This document shows positions 1 through 7,633 of a stretch of DNA of 64,000 nt, one piece after another. The notes beneath the pieces are model-generated. The model was not told the DNA's origin. It made no database searches and saw only the letters and a program-made list of their open reading frames with translations. The stretch spans positions 1-64,000 of the forward strand of contig CAXATO010000012.1 in the NCBI GenBank assembly GCA_963972255.1, in the 5' to 3' direction. The DNA is from UBA1479 sp002706405. GTDB taxonomy: Bacteria; Pseudomonadota; Alphaproteobacteria; Rhodospirillales; Casp-alpha2. How positions within the stretch are numbered: the first letter of the stretch is position 1; each line of letters starts with the position of its first letter. A program made the position numbers and the translations under genes.

Positions 1-127
1 GTTTTGCGCGGTCAAGTGCGTTCAGCTCCTTGCGGAGTTCAAGAATTTCAAAGCCGGCGGTCGCGATGAACACCGCCAGGATGCCGATCAGACAAGCGGC
101 GAGCTTCTGGCGAATGGATTGCAGCAT
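1..127 (-). CDS. Membrane-anchored protein, N-terminal fragment
   Basis: Only the first 42 codons are inside the window; the gene runs off the left edge. The ATG is at 125-127 on the minus strand. The peptide begins MLQSIRQKLAACLIGILAVF, a short basic lead followed by a hydrophobic segment at about residues 9-27, and continues with a charged helical stretch (ELRKELNALDRAK). This is the usual start of a membrane sensor such as a methyl-accepting protein or a sensor kinase, but no diagnostic domain is visible. Function is unassigned. Confidence 0.6.
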   Translation of the reverse strand, partial: MLQSIRQKLAACLIGILAVFIATAGFEILELRKELNALDRAK

Positions 128-270
128 TCGGGTGGTCCTTGTTCTGGGTGCTGTCAACTTGGGGGAGGTGCAGGGGGCGCACGCGGAGACACTGCCGCAA
201 AGTACAGCCGCCTCACTTTCAAGCGCATTGACTTAGGTCAGTTTTTTGACCTGTCCGAGAGCCACTGCCC

Positions 271-1326
271 TTAACGTCGCGGCATCAAGGCCCAGATATC
301 GACATCCAGAACCACGGCCGGATGATCCTTGCCGTCGGGATCCTTGAGCGGAAAATCGATGCAGGGGTGGTCCTTGGCCGCGACCAGGCGCAGGCGGAGC
401 GCACCCACGTCGTCACGCCCCGGCAGGGCGGCCTTGTCCAGCACTTCCGACCAGGCATAGACCGTATCGCCCGCGAACGACGGGGCGACGTGCCGCCCGC
501 CGTTGATGGCGGCGATGTGGAAGGCGTTGGCCAGGCCGTTGTAGCTGAGGCTCCGGGCCAGCGAGATGATATGCCCGCCGTAAATCAGGCGCTTGCCGAA
601 CCGCCCGTCCTTCTGAGCGTGCAGGTCGAAGTGAACCTTGGCGGTGTTCTGGTACAGCCGCGTCGCCAGCATGTGCTCCGCTTCTTCCAGCGTCATGCCG
701 TCGACATGGTCGATCTTCTCGCCGACCGCGTAGTCGTCCCAGAAATGGGCGCTGCCGGCGGCGATCTCGTCATAGGCGGAGAGCATCAGGCAACTGGGGG
801 CCGTCAGGTCCTGGACGGCGACGGCGGCGGGCAGGTCGGGAACCTGGGGGGCGGGTGCGGCTGCTCCTTCGTCGCCTTTGCGGACCATCACCCAGCGCAC
901 ATAGGATAGAACCTCCTCGCCCCGCTGGTTGGTGCCCGTGGTGCGGACCCAGACGACGCCGGTCTTGCCGTTGGAATTTTCCTTCACGCCGATGACCTCG
1001 GACTGGGCGCTCAGCGTGTCGCCCGGATAGACGGGAACCCCGAACCGCCCGTCGGCATAGCCCAGGTTGGCGACGGCATTGAGCGAGATATCGGGGACTG
1101 TCTTGCCGAACACGATGTGGAACACCAGCATGTCGTCCACGGGCATGCCGTCATAGCCGAGCGCCATGGCCACCATGTCCGACGAATGCAGCGCGAAGCG
1201 GTTACCGTAGAGCGCCGTATAAAGCGCGATCTCACCCTCGGTCACCGTGCGCGGTGTGGCGTGACGGAGGACCTGGCCGGGCATGAAGTCTTCGAAGAAG
1301 TTGCCCCGGTTTGTCTTGTCGCTCAT
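271..1326 (-). CDS. mch: Mesaconyl-CoA hydratase (double MaoC hot-dog)
   Basis: Predicted 351-residue protein starting MSDKTNRGNFFEDFMPGQ. It has two MaoC-like hot-dog halves: the first covers about residues 10-150, the second begins near FWDDYAVGEKIDHVDGMTLEEAEH and contains the RLIYGGHIISLARSL segment. Length and layout match mesaconyl-CoA hydratase, which interconverts mesaconyl-CoA and beta-methylmalyl-CoA in the ethylmalonyl-CoA pathway for acetyl-CoA assimilation. The gene lies 50 bp downstream of a CitE-type lyase gene on the same strand, the enzyme that would use its product, so the two probably form one transcript. A longer in-frame extension upstream exists but overlaps that lyase gene and has no merit. 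A different MaoC hydratase is the main alternative. Confidence 0.85.
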   Translation of the reverse strand: MSDKTNRGNFFEDFMPGQVLRHATPRTVTEGEIALYTALYGNRFALHSSDMVAMALGYDGMPVDDMLVFHIVFGKTVPDISLNAVANLGYADGRFGVPVYPGDTLSAQSEVIGVKENSNGKTGVVWVRTTGTNQRGEEVLSYVRWVMVRKGDEGAAAPAPQVPDLPAAVAVQDLTAPSCLMLSAYDEIAAGSAHFWDDYAVGEKIDHVDGMTLEEAEHMLATRLYQNTAKVHFDLHAQKDGRFGKRLIYGGHIISLARSLSYNGLANAFHIAAINGGRHVAPSFAGDTVYAWSEVLDKAALPGRDDVGALRLRLVAAKDHPCIDFPLKDPDGKDHPAVVLDVDIWALMPRR

Positions 1327-1376
1327 GGCCTGTGGTGTTCCGGTCGTATGGGGTGGGAAGGAGATTTTTCGGCGGT

Positions 1377-2258
1377 CTAGCCGGCTTGTTCCGTCTTGGT
1401 GATGGCGTCGGCCATGGCGACCATCTGCTTGGCGCCTTCGACATGCAGATTCTCGATCAGCTTGCCGTCGACCAGGACCACGCCCTTGCCTTCCTTTTCG
1501 GCCTCGGCATGGGCGTCGATGATGCGCTTGGACCAGGTGATCTCGTCTTCCGACGGGGAAAACGCTTCGTTGGCCATGGCGATGGTCTTGGGGTGGATCA
1601 GCGTCTTGCCGTCCATGCCCAATTCCCGGCCCTGGCGGCAGGACGCCCTGAAGCCGTCGTCGTCGGACAGGTCCAGATGCACGCCGTCGAGGATCGCGAT
1701 CTTCGCCGCCCGCGCCGCCAGAATGCACAGGCCAAGCGAGGTCATGAAGGGAATGCGGTCCGGTGTGTGCTGGGCGCGCAGGTCCTTGGCCAGGTCCGAG
1801 GTGCCCATCACCAGGCATTGCAGACGCGGGCTGGAAAAGGCGATCTCCTCGGCGTGCAGCATGCCGAGCGGCGTTTCCATCATGGCCCAGATCGGCAGGT
1901 CCGCAGGTGCGCCGGCGGCGTCCAGGATGGCGATGGCCTGATCGACCATGGCCTTGCTTTCGACCTTGGGCAGCAGTACCGCATCGGCGCCCATCTTGGC
2001 CGCGGCCTTCAGATCATCCTCGCCCCAGGGTCCGTCCAGCCCGTTGGTCCGCACGATCAGCTCGCGCCCGCCGTAGCCGCCTTCGGCGATGGCGGCCGTG
2101 ATCTGGTCGCGGGCGGTCTGCTTGGCGTCGGGGGCGACGGCGTCTTCCATATCCAGGATCAGGCCGTCGGCGGCCAGGCTGCGGCCCTTCTCAAGCGCGC
2201 GGGCGTTGGACCCGGGCATGTACAGAACGGAACGGCGGGGCCGAATGGTGAGGGCCAT
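1377..2258 (-). CDS. mcl: HpcH/HpaI (CitE-type) lyase, probable malyl-CoA/beta-methylmalyl-CoA lyase
   Basis: Predicted 293-residue TIM-barrel protein of the CitE/HpcH family. Diagnostic stretches are RRSVLYMPGSNARALEK near the N terminus, LILDMEDAV (acidic metal/substrate site), LLPKVES, and MMETPLGMLHAEEIA with the metal-binding Glu. A clear AAGGAGAG ribosome site precedes the ATG at 2256-2258. Beside mesaconyl-CoA hydratase the likely role is cleavage of beta-methylmalyl-CoA to glyoxylate and propionyl-CoA, or acetyl-CoA plus glyoxylate condensation to malyl-CoA. The related malyl-CoA thioesterase is hard to separate from the lyase by eye, so the exact reaction is inferred from context. 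Confidence 0.8.
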   Translation of the reverse strand: MALTIRPRRSVLYMPGSNARALEKGRSLAADGLILDMEDAVAPDAKQTARDQITAAIAEGGYGGRELIVRTNGLDGPWGEDDLKAAAKMGADAVLLPKVESKAMVDQAIAILDAAGAPADLPIWAMMETPLGMLHAEEIAFSSPRLQCLVMGTSDLAKDLRAQHTPDRIPFMTSLGLCILAARAAKIAILDGVHLDLSDDDGFRASCRQGRELGMDGKTLIHPKTIAMANEAFSPSEDEITWSKRIIDAHAEAEKEGKGVVLVDGKLIENLHVEGAKQMVAMADAITKTEQAG

Positions 2259-2356
2259 CTTCGAGCTCTCCTTGGATGATCAAATAAGTGGGAAAACCGG
2301 TGATTTGTTGCGGCGCACACTAGCAACTGGACGCGCCCGGTGGCAAGCTTCCGCGC

Positions 2357-3214
2357 ATGTCCGTTTTGTCTTTCCATTCCCGGGTTTCGCGCGGTTACGT
2401 GGGTAACAGCGCCGTCGTCCCAGCGCTACAGGCGTTGGGCCGTGACGTCGCCCCCGTGGACACGGTGGTGCTGTCCAATCACCCGGGCCACCGCACGGTG
2501 ACCGGGAGGCGGGTGCCCGCCGACGAGGTCCGGGCCCTGGCCGACGCGGTGTTGATGCTGGCCGGTGCCCCCGCCTTTCGCGCGGTGATGACCGGCTACA
2601 TGGCCGGGGTCGATACGGCGCGGGTGGCGCTCGGCATCGCCGACCGGGTCAAGGCCGCGCGGGCCGGCGCGTTCTATGTCTGCGATCCGATCCTGGGCGA
2701 CCGGGACGAAGGCATCTATGTGGATGATGCCCTGGTGCCGTTCTTCCGCCGCGACGCCCTGCCGCGCGCCGACCTGGCCCTGCCCAACGCGTTCGAATTG
2801 GAACAGCTGACCGGCGACCGGGTCGTCGATGTCGGCACGGCCGTGGCCGCCGCCCATGCGTTGCGCGCCCGCGGCACGGGGGCCGTGGTCGTGACCTCCG
2901 TGCCCGATCATCCGGACCCGGACAAGGGCGGTTTTCTGATCGGCACCCTGGCCGTCGACGACGAAGGCGAATGGCTGGTCGAAGCGCCGAAACTGTCCCG
3001 CCGGGCGAAGGGGGCAGGGGACGTGTTCGCGGGCCTGTTGATCGGACATCTGCTCACCGGCATGGCGTTGCGCGATGCGGCGGCACGGGCCACGGCCTCG
3101 GTCCATGGGCTGCTGGAAGCCGCCGACGCGGACGACCTGGACCTGCCCGTGATCCGCCGCCGCGACCTTCTGACGGCACCCGAACGCACCTTCAAACCGC
3201 AAGCCGTGCGCTGA
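2357..3214 (+). CDS. pdxY: Pyridoxal kinase
   Basis: Predicted 285-residue ribokinase-superfamily kinase that phosphorylates pyridoxal (salvage of vitamin B6). It opens with LSFHSRVSRGYVGNSAVVPALQALG, the N-terminal signature of PdxY/PdxK, carries VCDPILGD in the substrate region, LPNAFELEQLTG in the middle, and the anion-hole/catalytic motif AKGAGDVFAGLL near residue 220, with the Asp of GAGD as catalytic base. Length is normal for PdxY. It is divergent from the upstream lyase gene across a 98 bp gap and stands alone. Confidence 0.9.
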   Translation: MSVLSFHSRVSRGYVGNSAVVPALQALGRDVAPVDTVVLSNHPGHRTVTGRRVPADEVRALADAVLMLAGAPAFRAVMTGYMAGVDTARVALGIADRVKAARAGAFYVCDPILGDRDEGIYVDDALVPFFRRDALPRADLALPNAFELEQLTGDRVVDVGTAVAAAHALRARGTGAVVVTSVPDHPDPDKGGFLIGTLAVDDEGEWLVEAPKLSRRAKGAGDVFAGLLIGHLLTGMALRDAAARATASVHGLLEAADADDLDLPVIRRRDLLTAPERTFKPQAVR

Positions 3215-3249
3215 TCCACGGCGACGGCCCGGAGGGTCCGCGCGGGCCC

Positions 3250-3293
3250 TTGACACGACCGGTCCGCTTTTGTATTTAACATATTAGTTAAAT
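3250..3293 (+). promoter_or_regulatory. Promoter with ArsR-type operator before the arsR operon
   Basis: A perfect 7-bp inverted repeat ATTTAAC-N6-GTTAAAT occupies 3274-3293. A TTGACA -35 box lies at 3250-3255, and 17 bp later TATTTA at 3273-3278 can serve as -10, so the dyad covers the -10 and probable start site. The ArsR ATG is 20 bp downstream. ArsR/SmtB repressors typically bind such AT-rich 12-2-12-like dyads in their own promoters, so autorepression is the natural reading. The -10 match is only moderate. Confidence 0.7.
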
Positions 3294-3313
3294 AAAGAAA
3301 GGCCGATACGACC

Positions 3314-3661
3314 ATGACCGCGGACTGCTTAAGCGAGACCTTCCAGGCCCTGGCCGACCCGACCCGCCGGGCCATCCTGGCGCGTTTGGCCTCGGGGGAA
3401 GCCTCGGTGTCGGATTTGGCGGCGCCGTTCGATATGTCGTTGCCGGCGATCTCCCGCCATCTGAAGGTGCTGGAGCGCGCCGGTCTGATCGAACGCGGCC
3501 GTCAGGCGCAATGGCGGCCGTGCCGCCTGAACGGTGAAGGCCTGAAACCGGTCTTTGACTGGGTCGCGGAATACAGCCGGTTCTGGGAGCAGAGCTTCGA
3601 TCGGTTGGAGGCCTATCTGGAGGAGATTCAAAGCAAGGATGCCAGCGATGAGCAGCACTGA
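3314..3661 (+). CDS. ArsR/SmtB-family transcriptional repressor
   Basis: Predicted 115-residue winged-helix protein. The segment FQALADPTRRAILARLASGE is the classic ArsR N-terminal helix pair, followed by the recognition region LPAISRHLKVLERAGLI and a wing (RGRQAQWRPCRL). No metal-binding ELCVCDL-type cysteine motif is present; the single Cys in the wing is not enough for a metal site. It therefore belongs to the group usually paired with SRPBCC/AHSA1 genes rather than to metal sensors. It is the first gene of a run with an SRPBCC protein, a MoaD-like protein and a BNR protein, and most likely represses that run from the operator just upstream. Confidence 0.88.
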   Translation: MTADCLSETFQALADPTRRAILARLASGEASVSDLAAPFDMSLPAISRHLKVLERAGLIERGRQAQWRPCRLNGEGLKPVFDWVAEYSRFWEQSFDRLEAYLEEIQSKDASDEQH

Positions 3662-3749
3662 CATCGTGTTCGAGGCTTCGCGCCGGGTGACGGCCGTCCG
3701 CGACCGCGTCCGCGGCGAACGTGAACGTGCGGTCCGGTTCGGTCCCTAG
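3648..3749 (+). pseudogene. Short frame overlapping the arsR end, possible remnant of an SRPBCC gene start
   Basis: An ATG at 3648, inside the last codons of arsR, opens a 33-residue frame beginning MSSTDIVFEASRRVTAV and ending RFGP before a TAG at 3747-3749. Overlapping starts of this kind are how SRPBCC genes often follow arsR, and the first residues resemble the first strand of such a protein. The frame then degrades into an Arg-rich run. A complete SRPBCC gene follows 57 bp later, so this could be the stump of an older copy or a chance frame. No function is proposed. Confidence 0.25.
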
Positions 3750-3806
3750 GGCGGCCCCCTGAATAGCAACTCGATTCACTTAACCATTTCCCCGGGAGGG
3801 GCAGAC

Positions 3807-4277
3807 ATGGATTCAATGGAAACAACGGAACTTGAAACACCCCGTACGGCCCTGTTGCTGACGCGCGACCTCGCCGCGCCGCGCGCCCTGGTTTTCAAGG
3901 CCTGGACGCAGCCCGAACACATCGTCCGCTGGTGGGGCTGCGCCGAAACGGGCGACGTTAAATTCACCAACGACCTGAGGGTCGGCGGCGAATTCAGCGC
4001 CGTCATGAAACTGTCCAACGGCCAGACGCATCGTATTTTCGGTGTCTACTGCAAGATCGAGGCGCCGGAACGCCTGGTCTTTACCTGGTCCTGGGACAAC
4101 GGCGAAGGTTTCAAGGGCGGGGAGACCCTGGTCACGGTCACGCTTGAAGAAACGGCGACCGGCACCAAGCTGACGCTGCGTCACGAATCCTTCGCCAGCG
4201 AAGACGACTGCCAGGCCCATGGCGAGGGCTGGGGCGCAAGTCTGGAACGCCTCGGCGATTTCGTTGCGACCCTGTGA
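3807..4277 (+). CDS. SRPBCC (AHSA1/START-like) domain protein
   Basis: Predicted 156-residue helix-grip protein. Typical features are the N-terminal strand and helix LTRDLAAPRALVFKAWTQPEHIVRWWG, the GGEF-like turn (RVGGEFSAVM), and ERLVFTWSWDNGE followed by TLVTVTLEE and a C-terminal long helix ending RLGDFVATL. These proteins form a hydrophobic cavity for small ligands; the ligand is unknown. A GGGAGG ribosome site lies 8 bases before the ATG. The gene is second in the arsR run, with only 4 bases to the MoaD-like gene, so co-expression with both is likely. Confidence 0.88.
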   Translation: MDSMETTELETPRTALLLTRDLAAPRALVFKAWTQPEHIVRWWGCAETGDVKFTNDLRVGGEFSAVMKLSNGQTHRIFGVYCKIEAPERLVFTWSWDNGEGFKGGETLVTVTLEETATGTKLTLRHESFASEDDCQAHGEGWGASLERLGDFVATL

Positions 4278-4281
4278 CATC

Positions 4282-4557
4282 ATGCCGACCGTCCACTTCA
4301 CCAGCCAGTTGGAACGCTTCCTGCCGGCCCCCAGCGTCGATGTGGGGCCGGCGGCAGCAACCCTGGGCGCGGCGCTGGCCGCCGTGTTCACGGACCATCC
4401 GGCACTCCAAAGCTACATCCTCGACGACCAGGGCGCACTGCGCCGTCATGTCGCGGTGTTCGTCGCGGGCAAGCCGGCCCGGGACCGCGAAAAACTGACC
4501 GACCCCGTGGGGCCGGACGAAGAAATTCACGTTTTCCAAGCCCTCTCTGGGGGCTGA
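4282..4557 (+). CDS. MoaD/ThiS-like beta-grasp protein ending in Gly-Gly
   Basis: Predicted 91-residue protein of ubiquitin-like beta-grasp type. It starts MPTVHFTSQLERFL, has a helix LGAALAAVFTDHPALQSYI, a strand HVAVFVAGKPA, and finishes DEEIHVFQALSGG directly before the stop. A C-terminal Gly-Gly is the site that is adenylated and thiocarboxylated in MoaD, ThiS and related sulfur carriers. No adenylating enzyme, sulfurtransferase, thiG or moaE is next to it; instead a BNR propeller protein follows at 17 bases. The fold assignment is good; whether it carries sulfur is unknown. Confidence 0.75.
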   Translation: MPTVHFTSQLERFLPAPSVDVGPAAATLGAALAAVFTDHPALQSYILDDQGALRRHVAVFVAGKPARDREKLTDPVGPDEEIHVFQALSGG

Positions 4558-4574
4558 AGTTAAAGGACCGAGTG

Positions 4575-5654
4575 ATGAGTGATCTGCTGCAGGTGGCGAC
4601 CCGCAAGGGCCTGTTCGAAATCGCCCGCAAGACCGGCGGCTGGGACATCGTCGCCAGCCATTTCCTGGGCGACCCCATTTCCGCCGTCCTGACCATCGAC
4701 GGTATGACGCTCGCCGCCCCCGACCTGGGCCATTTCGGGCCCAAGCTGTGGCGCCGCGACACCAAAGGGACGTGGTCGGAAATGGCCATGCCGACCTTTC
4801 CGGAAAAGCCGGATGATGCCGACGACGACCCGCACCCCTGGACCCTCGGGCGCATTTGGAACTTCACGCCGGGCGGCGTGCCGGGGCGGCTTTACGCCGG
4901 CACCATGCCGGGCGGCCTGTTTCGTTCCGACGACCTGGGCGAAACCTGGTCCCTGGTCGAGAGCCTGTGGCTGCATCCGGACCGCAAGAAATGGTTCGGC
5001 GTCGCCGGTGGGGAGCAGCCGGGATTGTCCTCCGTCCTGGTCGACCCCCGCGACCCCGCCCATGTCACCGTCGGCGTGTCCACAGGCGGGGTCTGGGCGA
5101 CGCGGGACGAGGGAAAAACCTGGTCCGTCATCAACAAGGGCATGACCAACGAATACATGCCGCCGGACCAGCAGGGCGACCCCATCCCCCAGGACATCCA
5201 TCAACTGGCCCAATGTCCGGCCGCGCCCGACGTCATGTGGTGCCAGCATCACAGCGCCGTCTTCCGCTCCACCGACGGCGGCGAGAACTGGGTGATGGTG
5301 ACGGCGGCCAAGCCCACGGGCTTCGGCTTCGCCGTGCAGGCCCATCCGACGGATGGGCAGACGGCCTGGTTCGTGCCGGCGGAAAAGGACGAACGGCGCA
5401 TCCCCAAGGACGGCAAGCTGGTCGTCTCGCGCACCCGCGACGGCGGCAAGACGTTCGACGTTCTGTCCAAGGGCCTGCCTCAGCGCCATGCCTATGACCT
5501 GGTCTACCGCCATGCGCTCGCGGTGGACGGCACGGGTGAGCGGCTGGCCTTCGGCTCGACCTCGGGCGGCATGTGGATTTCGGAAGACGCCGGCGACAGC
5601 TGGACCGCGCTGGATGCGCGCCTGCCGCCGGTGGCGGCGGTCAGGTTCGCCTAA
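4575..5654 (+). CDS. BNR/Asp-box beta-propeller protein (sortilin/sialidase-like repeats)
   Basis: Predicted 359-residue protein without signal peptide or membrane segment, so probably cytoplasmic. Five Asp-box type repeats are visible: FRSDDLGETW, WATRDEGKTW, FRSTDGGENW, SRTRDGGKTF and WISEDAGDSW, which implies a multi-bladed propeller. None of the sialidase catalytic Arg triad context is recognisable, so enzyme activity should not be assumed. An upstream GTG in the same frame exists at 4572, but AAGGA at 4563-4567 is best placed for the ATG at 4575. It is the last gene of the arsR run and is closely coupled to the MoaD-like gene, which suggests the two proteins act together. Confidence 0.8.
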   Translation: MSDLLQVATRKGLFEIARKTGGWDIVASHFLGDPISAVLTIDGMTLAAPDLGHFGPKLWRRDTKGTWSEMAMPTFPEKPDDADDDPHPWTLGRIWNFTPGGVPGRLYAGTMPGGLFRSDDLGETWSLVESLWLHPDRKKWFGVAGGEQPGLSSVLVDPRDPAHVTVGVSTGGVWATRDEGKTWSVINKGMTNEYMPPDQQGDPIPQDIHQLAQCPAAPDVMWCQHHSAVFRSTDGGENWVMVTAAKPTGFGFAVQAHPTDGQTAWFVPAEKDERRIPKDGKLVVSRTRDGGKTFDVLSKGLPQRHAYDLVYRHALAVDGTGERLAFGSTSGGMWISEDAGDSWTALDARLPPVAAVRFA

Positions 5655-7105
5655 GCGACCTTGAAGTAGCCCATCATCCCGGACTTTTGGTGTTCCAGGA
5701 TATGGCAGTGGAGCATCCAGTCGCCCGTGTTGTCGGCGACGAAGGCGATTTCCGCCTCGCCGTCGACGGGCAGCAGCACCGTGTCCTGCCAGGGCCGGAC
5801 CGGGTCCGGTTTGCCATTCCGCGTCAGCACGCGGAAGGTGTGACCGTGCAGGTGGATGGGGTGTTCGAAGGCGGTGTCGTTGCGGATCGCCAGGATCACG
5901 CTTTCCCCCTTCTTGAAGGTGAACATGGGGGCGTGGTGGTTGTCGCCGTACTGCATGGGTGGATGGACGACCCCGTTGAAAGACCAGACCATGCCGTGTT
6001 GGCGCGCCAGTTCGCGGCCGGTCAGTGTCTCGCCCTTGTATCGGGCGGTCTGCAGTCCGCCCATCGCGCCGCCTTCCATGACCAGCTCCAGGCGCGTCGC
6101 GGTGTCCAGGTCCGGTTCGGCAATCGGGTTGTCGGCCCAGGCCTCGGGCGTCCCGTGCGCCGCGCCGGATGTTGCCGGCGCCGCGCCATAGACCAGATCG
6201 GCCAGGCGGTAGCGGATGCCCTCGGGCGAATTATCGATCACGGTGAAGCGTTCGCCGGCCTTGCCGTCCATATCGATGATCAGGTCGGCGCGGCTGCCGG
6301 GGGCGATGATCAGCTGGCCTTCCTCGAACTGGCGGGGCGGGACGGGGTGTCCGTCGATGGCGGCCAGCCACGGCCGGTGGCCGCTGAAGATCAAGCGGAA
6401 GATGCGCGCGTTGGCGACGTTGACGATGCGCAGGCGGATGCGTTCCCCCGGCGTGACCGGCACGTCGTTGGCGATCTGTCCGTTGACGGTCACCGTATTG
6501 CCGAACCGCCCGCCGTGGACCATGTCGTGGAACGCCCGGTCGAACGACGCGATGGCCGCGTCCTTGGTCAGGCGCCAGTCGTCGATCACCCACAGCACGT
6601 CGCGGTCGACCGGCGGCGGGGCGGGCTCGTCGATGATGAGCGCCCCGGCCAGGCCCATGGCGACCTGTTCCGATGAATTGAAATGCGGATGATACCAAAA
6701 GGTGCCGGCGTCGAAGGCGTCGAATTCGTAGGTGAAGGTCTGGCCGGGTTCGATCGGCGGCTGGGTCAGGTAGGGCACGCCGTCCATGGCGTTGGCCAGG
6801 CGGATGCCGTGCCAATGCACCGTGGTCGGCTGTTGCAGGGCGTTTTCGACATGGACGCGCAGGCGCTCGCCCTGCAGGGCGCGGATCACCGGGCCCGGCG
6901 TGCGCCCGTCATAGGCCCAGACGGCCGTTTCGGGCCCGTCGGGGCCGACCAGCCGCGCGGTCGCCGGCGCCGCCTTCAGGCGAACGTCGCGGATGTTTCC
7001 CTTGGCGCGGGCCAGCGGCGGCAAGGTGACGGAGATCAGGGATGCTCCCGCCGCAGCGGCGATACCGGCCAGCGCCTTGCGGCGCGAAACCGGCCAGCCG
7101 GTCAT
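5651..7105 (-). CDS. Multicopper oxidase with Tat signal
   Basis: Predicted 484-residue three-cupredoxin oxidase, exported folded through Tat (SRRKALAGIAAAAGAS at residues 8-22). All copper motifs are present: HWHG at 97-100, WYHPH at 137-141, HPIHLHGH at 415-422 and HCHILEH at 466-472, with Met477 as the probable axial ligand of the type 1 copper. No Met-rich insert typical of CueO is seen. Its ATG overlaps the stop of the cytochrome c gene by 4 bases (7102-7105), so the two are translationally coupled and the cytochrome may exchange electrons with it. Laccase-like or metal-oxidase activity cannot be told apart by sequence. The gene is tail to tail with the BNR gene, overlapping it by 4 bases. 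Confidence 0.9.
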   Translation of the reverse strand: MTGWPVSRRKALAGIAAAAGASLISVTLPPLARAKGNIRDVRLKAAPATARLVGPDGPETAVWAYDGRTPGPVIRALQGERLRVHVENALQQPTTVHWHGIRLANAMDGVPYLTQPPIEPGQTFTYEFDAFDAGTFWYHPHFNSSEQVAMGLAGALIIDEPAPPPVDRDVLWVIDDWRLTKDAAIASFDRAFHDMVHGGRFGNTVTVNGQIANDVPVTPGERIRLRIVNVANARIFRLIFSGHRPWLAAIDGHPVPPRQFEEGQLIIAPGSRADLIIDMDGKAGERFTVIDNSPEGIRYRLADLVYGAAPATSGAAHGTPEAWADNPIAEPDLDTATRLELVMEGGAMGGLQTARYKGETLTGRELARQHGMVWSFNGVVHPPMQYGDNHHAPMFTFKKGESVILAIRNDTAFEHPIHLHGHTFRVLTRNGKPDPVRPWQDTVLLPVDGEAEIAFVADNTGDWMLHCHILEHQKSGMMGYFKVA

Positions 7106-7629
7106 TTGGAAGCGGGAACCGCGGGCCGTTCGCGCAGATCCGTTTCCTTTTGGGATTCGATCTGGCGGGCGGTCCAGGTGGTCTTGAAATAGGCGATCAG
7201 GGCCCAGATTTCCTTGTCCGACAACGGCCCACCCTGGGCCTTGCCGTAGGCGGTGTCGTGAATCTGTTTGGTCGTGCCCGCCTTGAGGCGCTGGCCGGTG
7301 GCGATGGCGTCGAACAGATGGCGGTCGGACAGATGCCAGGTGGTGCCGTCGGCGGAAAGCGGAATGCCCGCCTGTTTGGCTGAGCCCACTTCCCACGACG
7401 GCTTGCCCTTCAGCTTGAGCCCATGACAGGCGAGGCAGTTCTGCTGATAAGTCTGCTCGCCCAGTTCCACCTGCTTTCGGTTCTCGGCATCGGCCAGGCT
7501 CATTTGGGCCGGGCGCTGACTGTCGATATAGGCGACGATGGCGGCGCAAATCACGATCGCGCCCAGGCCGAACCAAAGGCCGAGGCGGCTGTGCCGGGGC
7601 GCGGGTGTTTGCGTCGCCTGTGTCGTCAT
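7102..7629 (-). CDS. Membrane-anchored monoheme cytochrome c
   Basis: Predicted 175-residue protein with one N-terminal membrane anchor (about residues 16-35, LGLWFGLGAIVICAAIVAYI) and a periplasmic class I-like domain carrying CLACH (Cys65, Cys68, His69). The C-terminal segment PLSDKEIWALIAYFKTTW is the usual last helix of this family. No methionine occurs after position 43, so the normal Met axial ligand is missing; His in TWHLSDRH or QIHDTAYG may replace it. It sits 4 bases downstream of asd and overlaps the multicopper oxidase start, suggesting a cytochrome-oxidase redox pair. Heme attachment would use the ccm products encoded in this window. Confidence 0.88.
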   Translation of the reverse strand: MTTQATQTPAPRHSRLGLWFGLGAIVICAAIVAYIDSQRPAQMSLADAENRKQVELGEQTYQQNCLACHGLKLKGKPSWEVGSAKQAGIPLSADGTTWHLSDRHLFDAIATGQRLKAGTTKQIHDTAYGKAQGGPLSDKEIWALIAYFKTTWTARQIESQKETDLRERPAVPASK

Positions 7630-7633
7630 GGGG

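Noticed and set aside
30..236. 68-codon plus-strand frame at the window start
   Set aside because: Antisense to the start of the membrane protein, with no ribosome site.
3314..3661. ArsR as arsenic or metal sensor
   Set aside because: There is no pair of cysteines in the alpha-3 helix and no ars or metal exporter genes follow.
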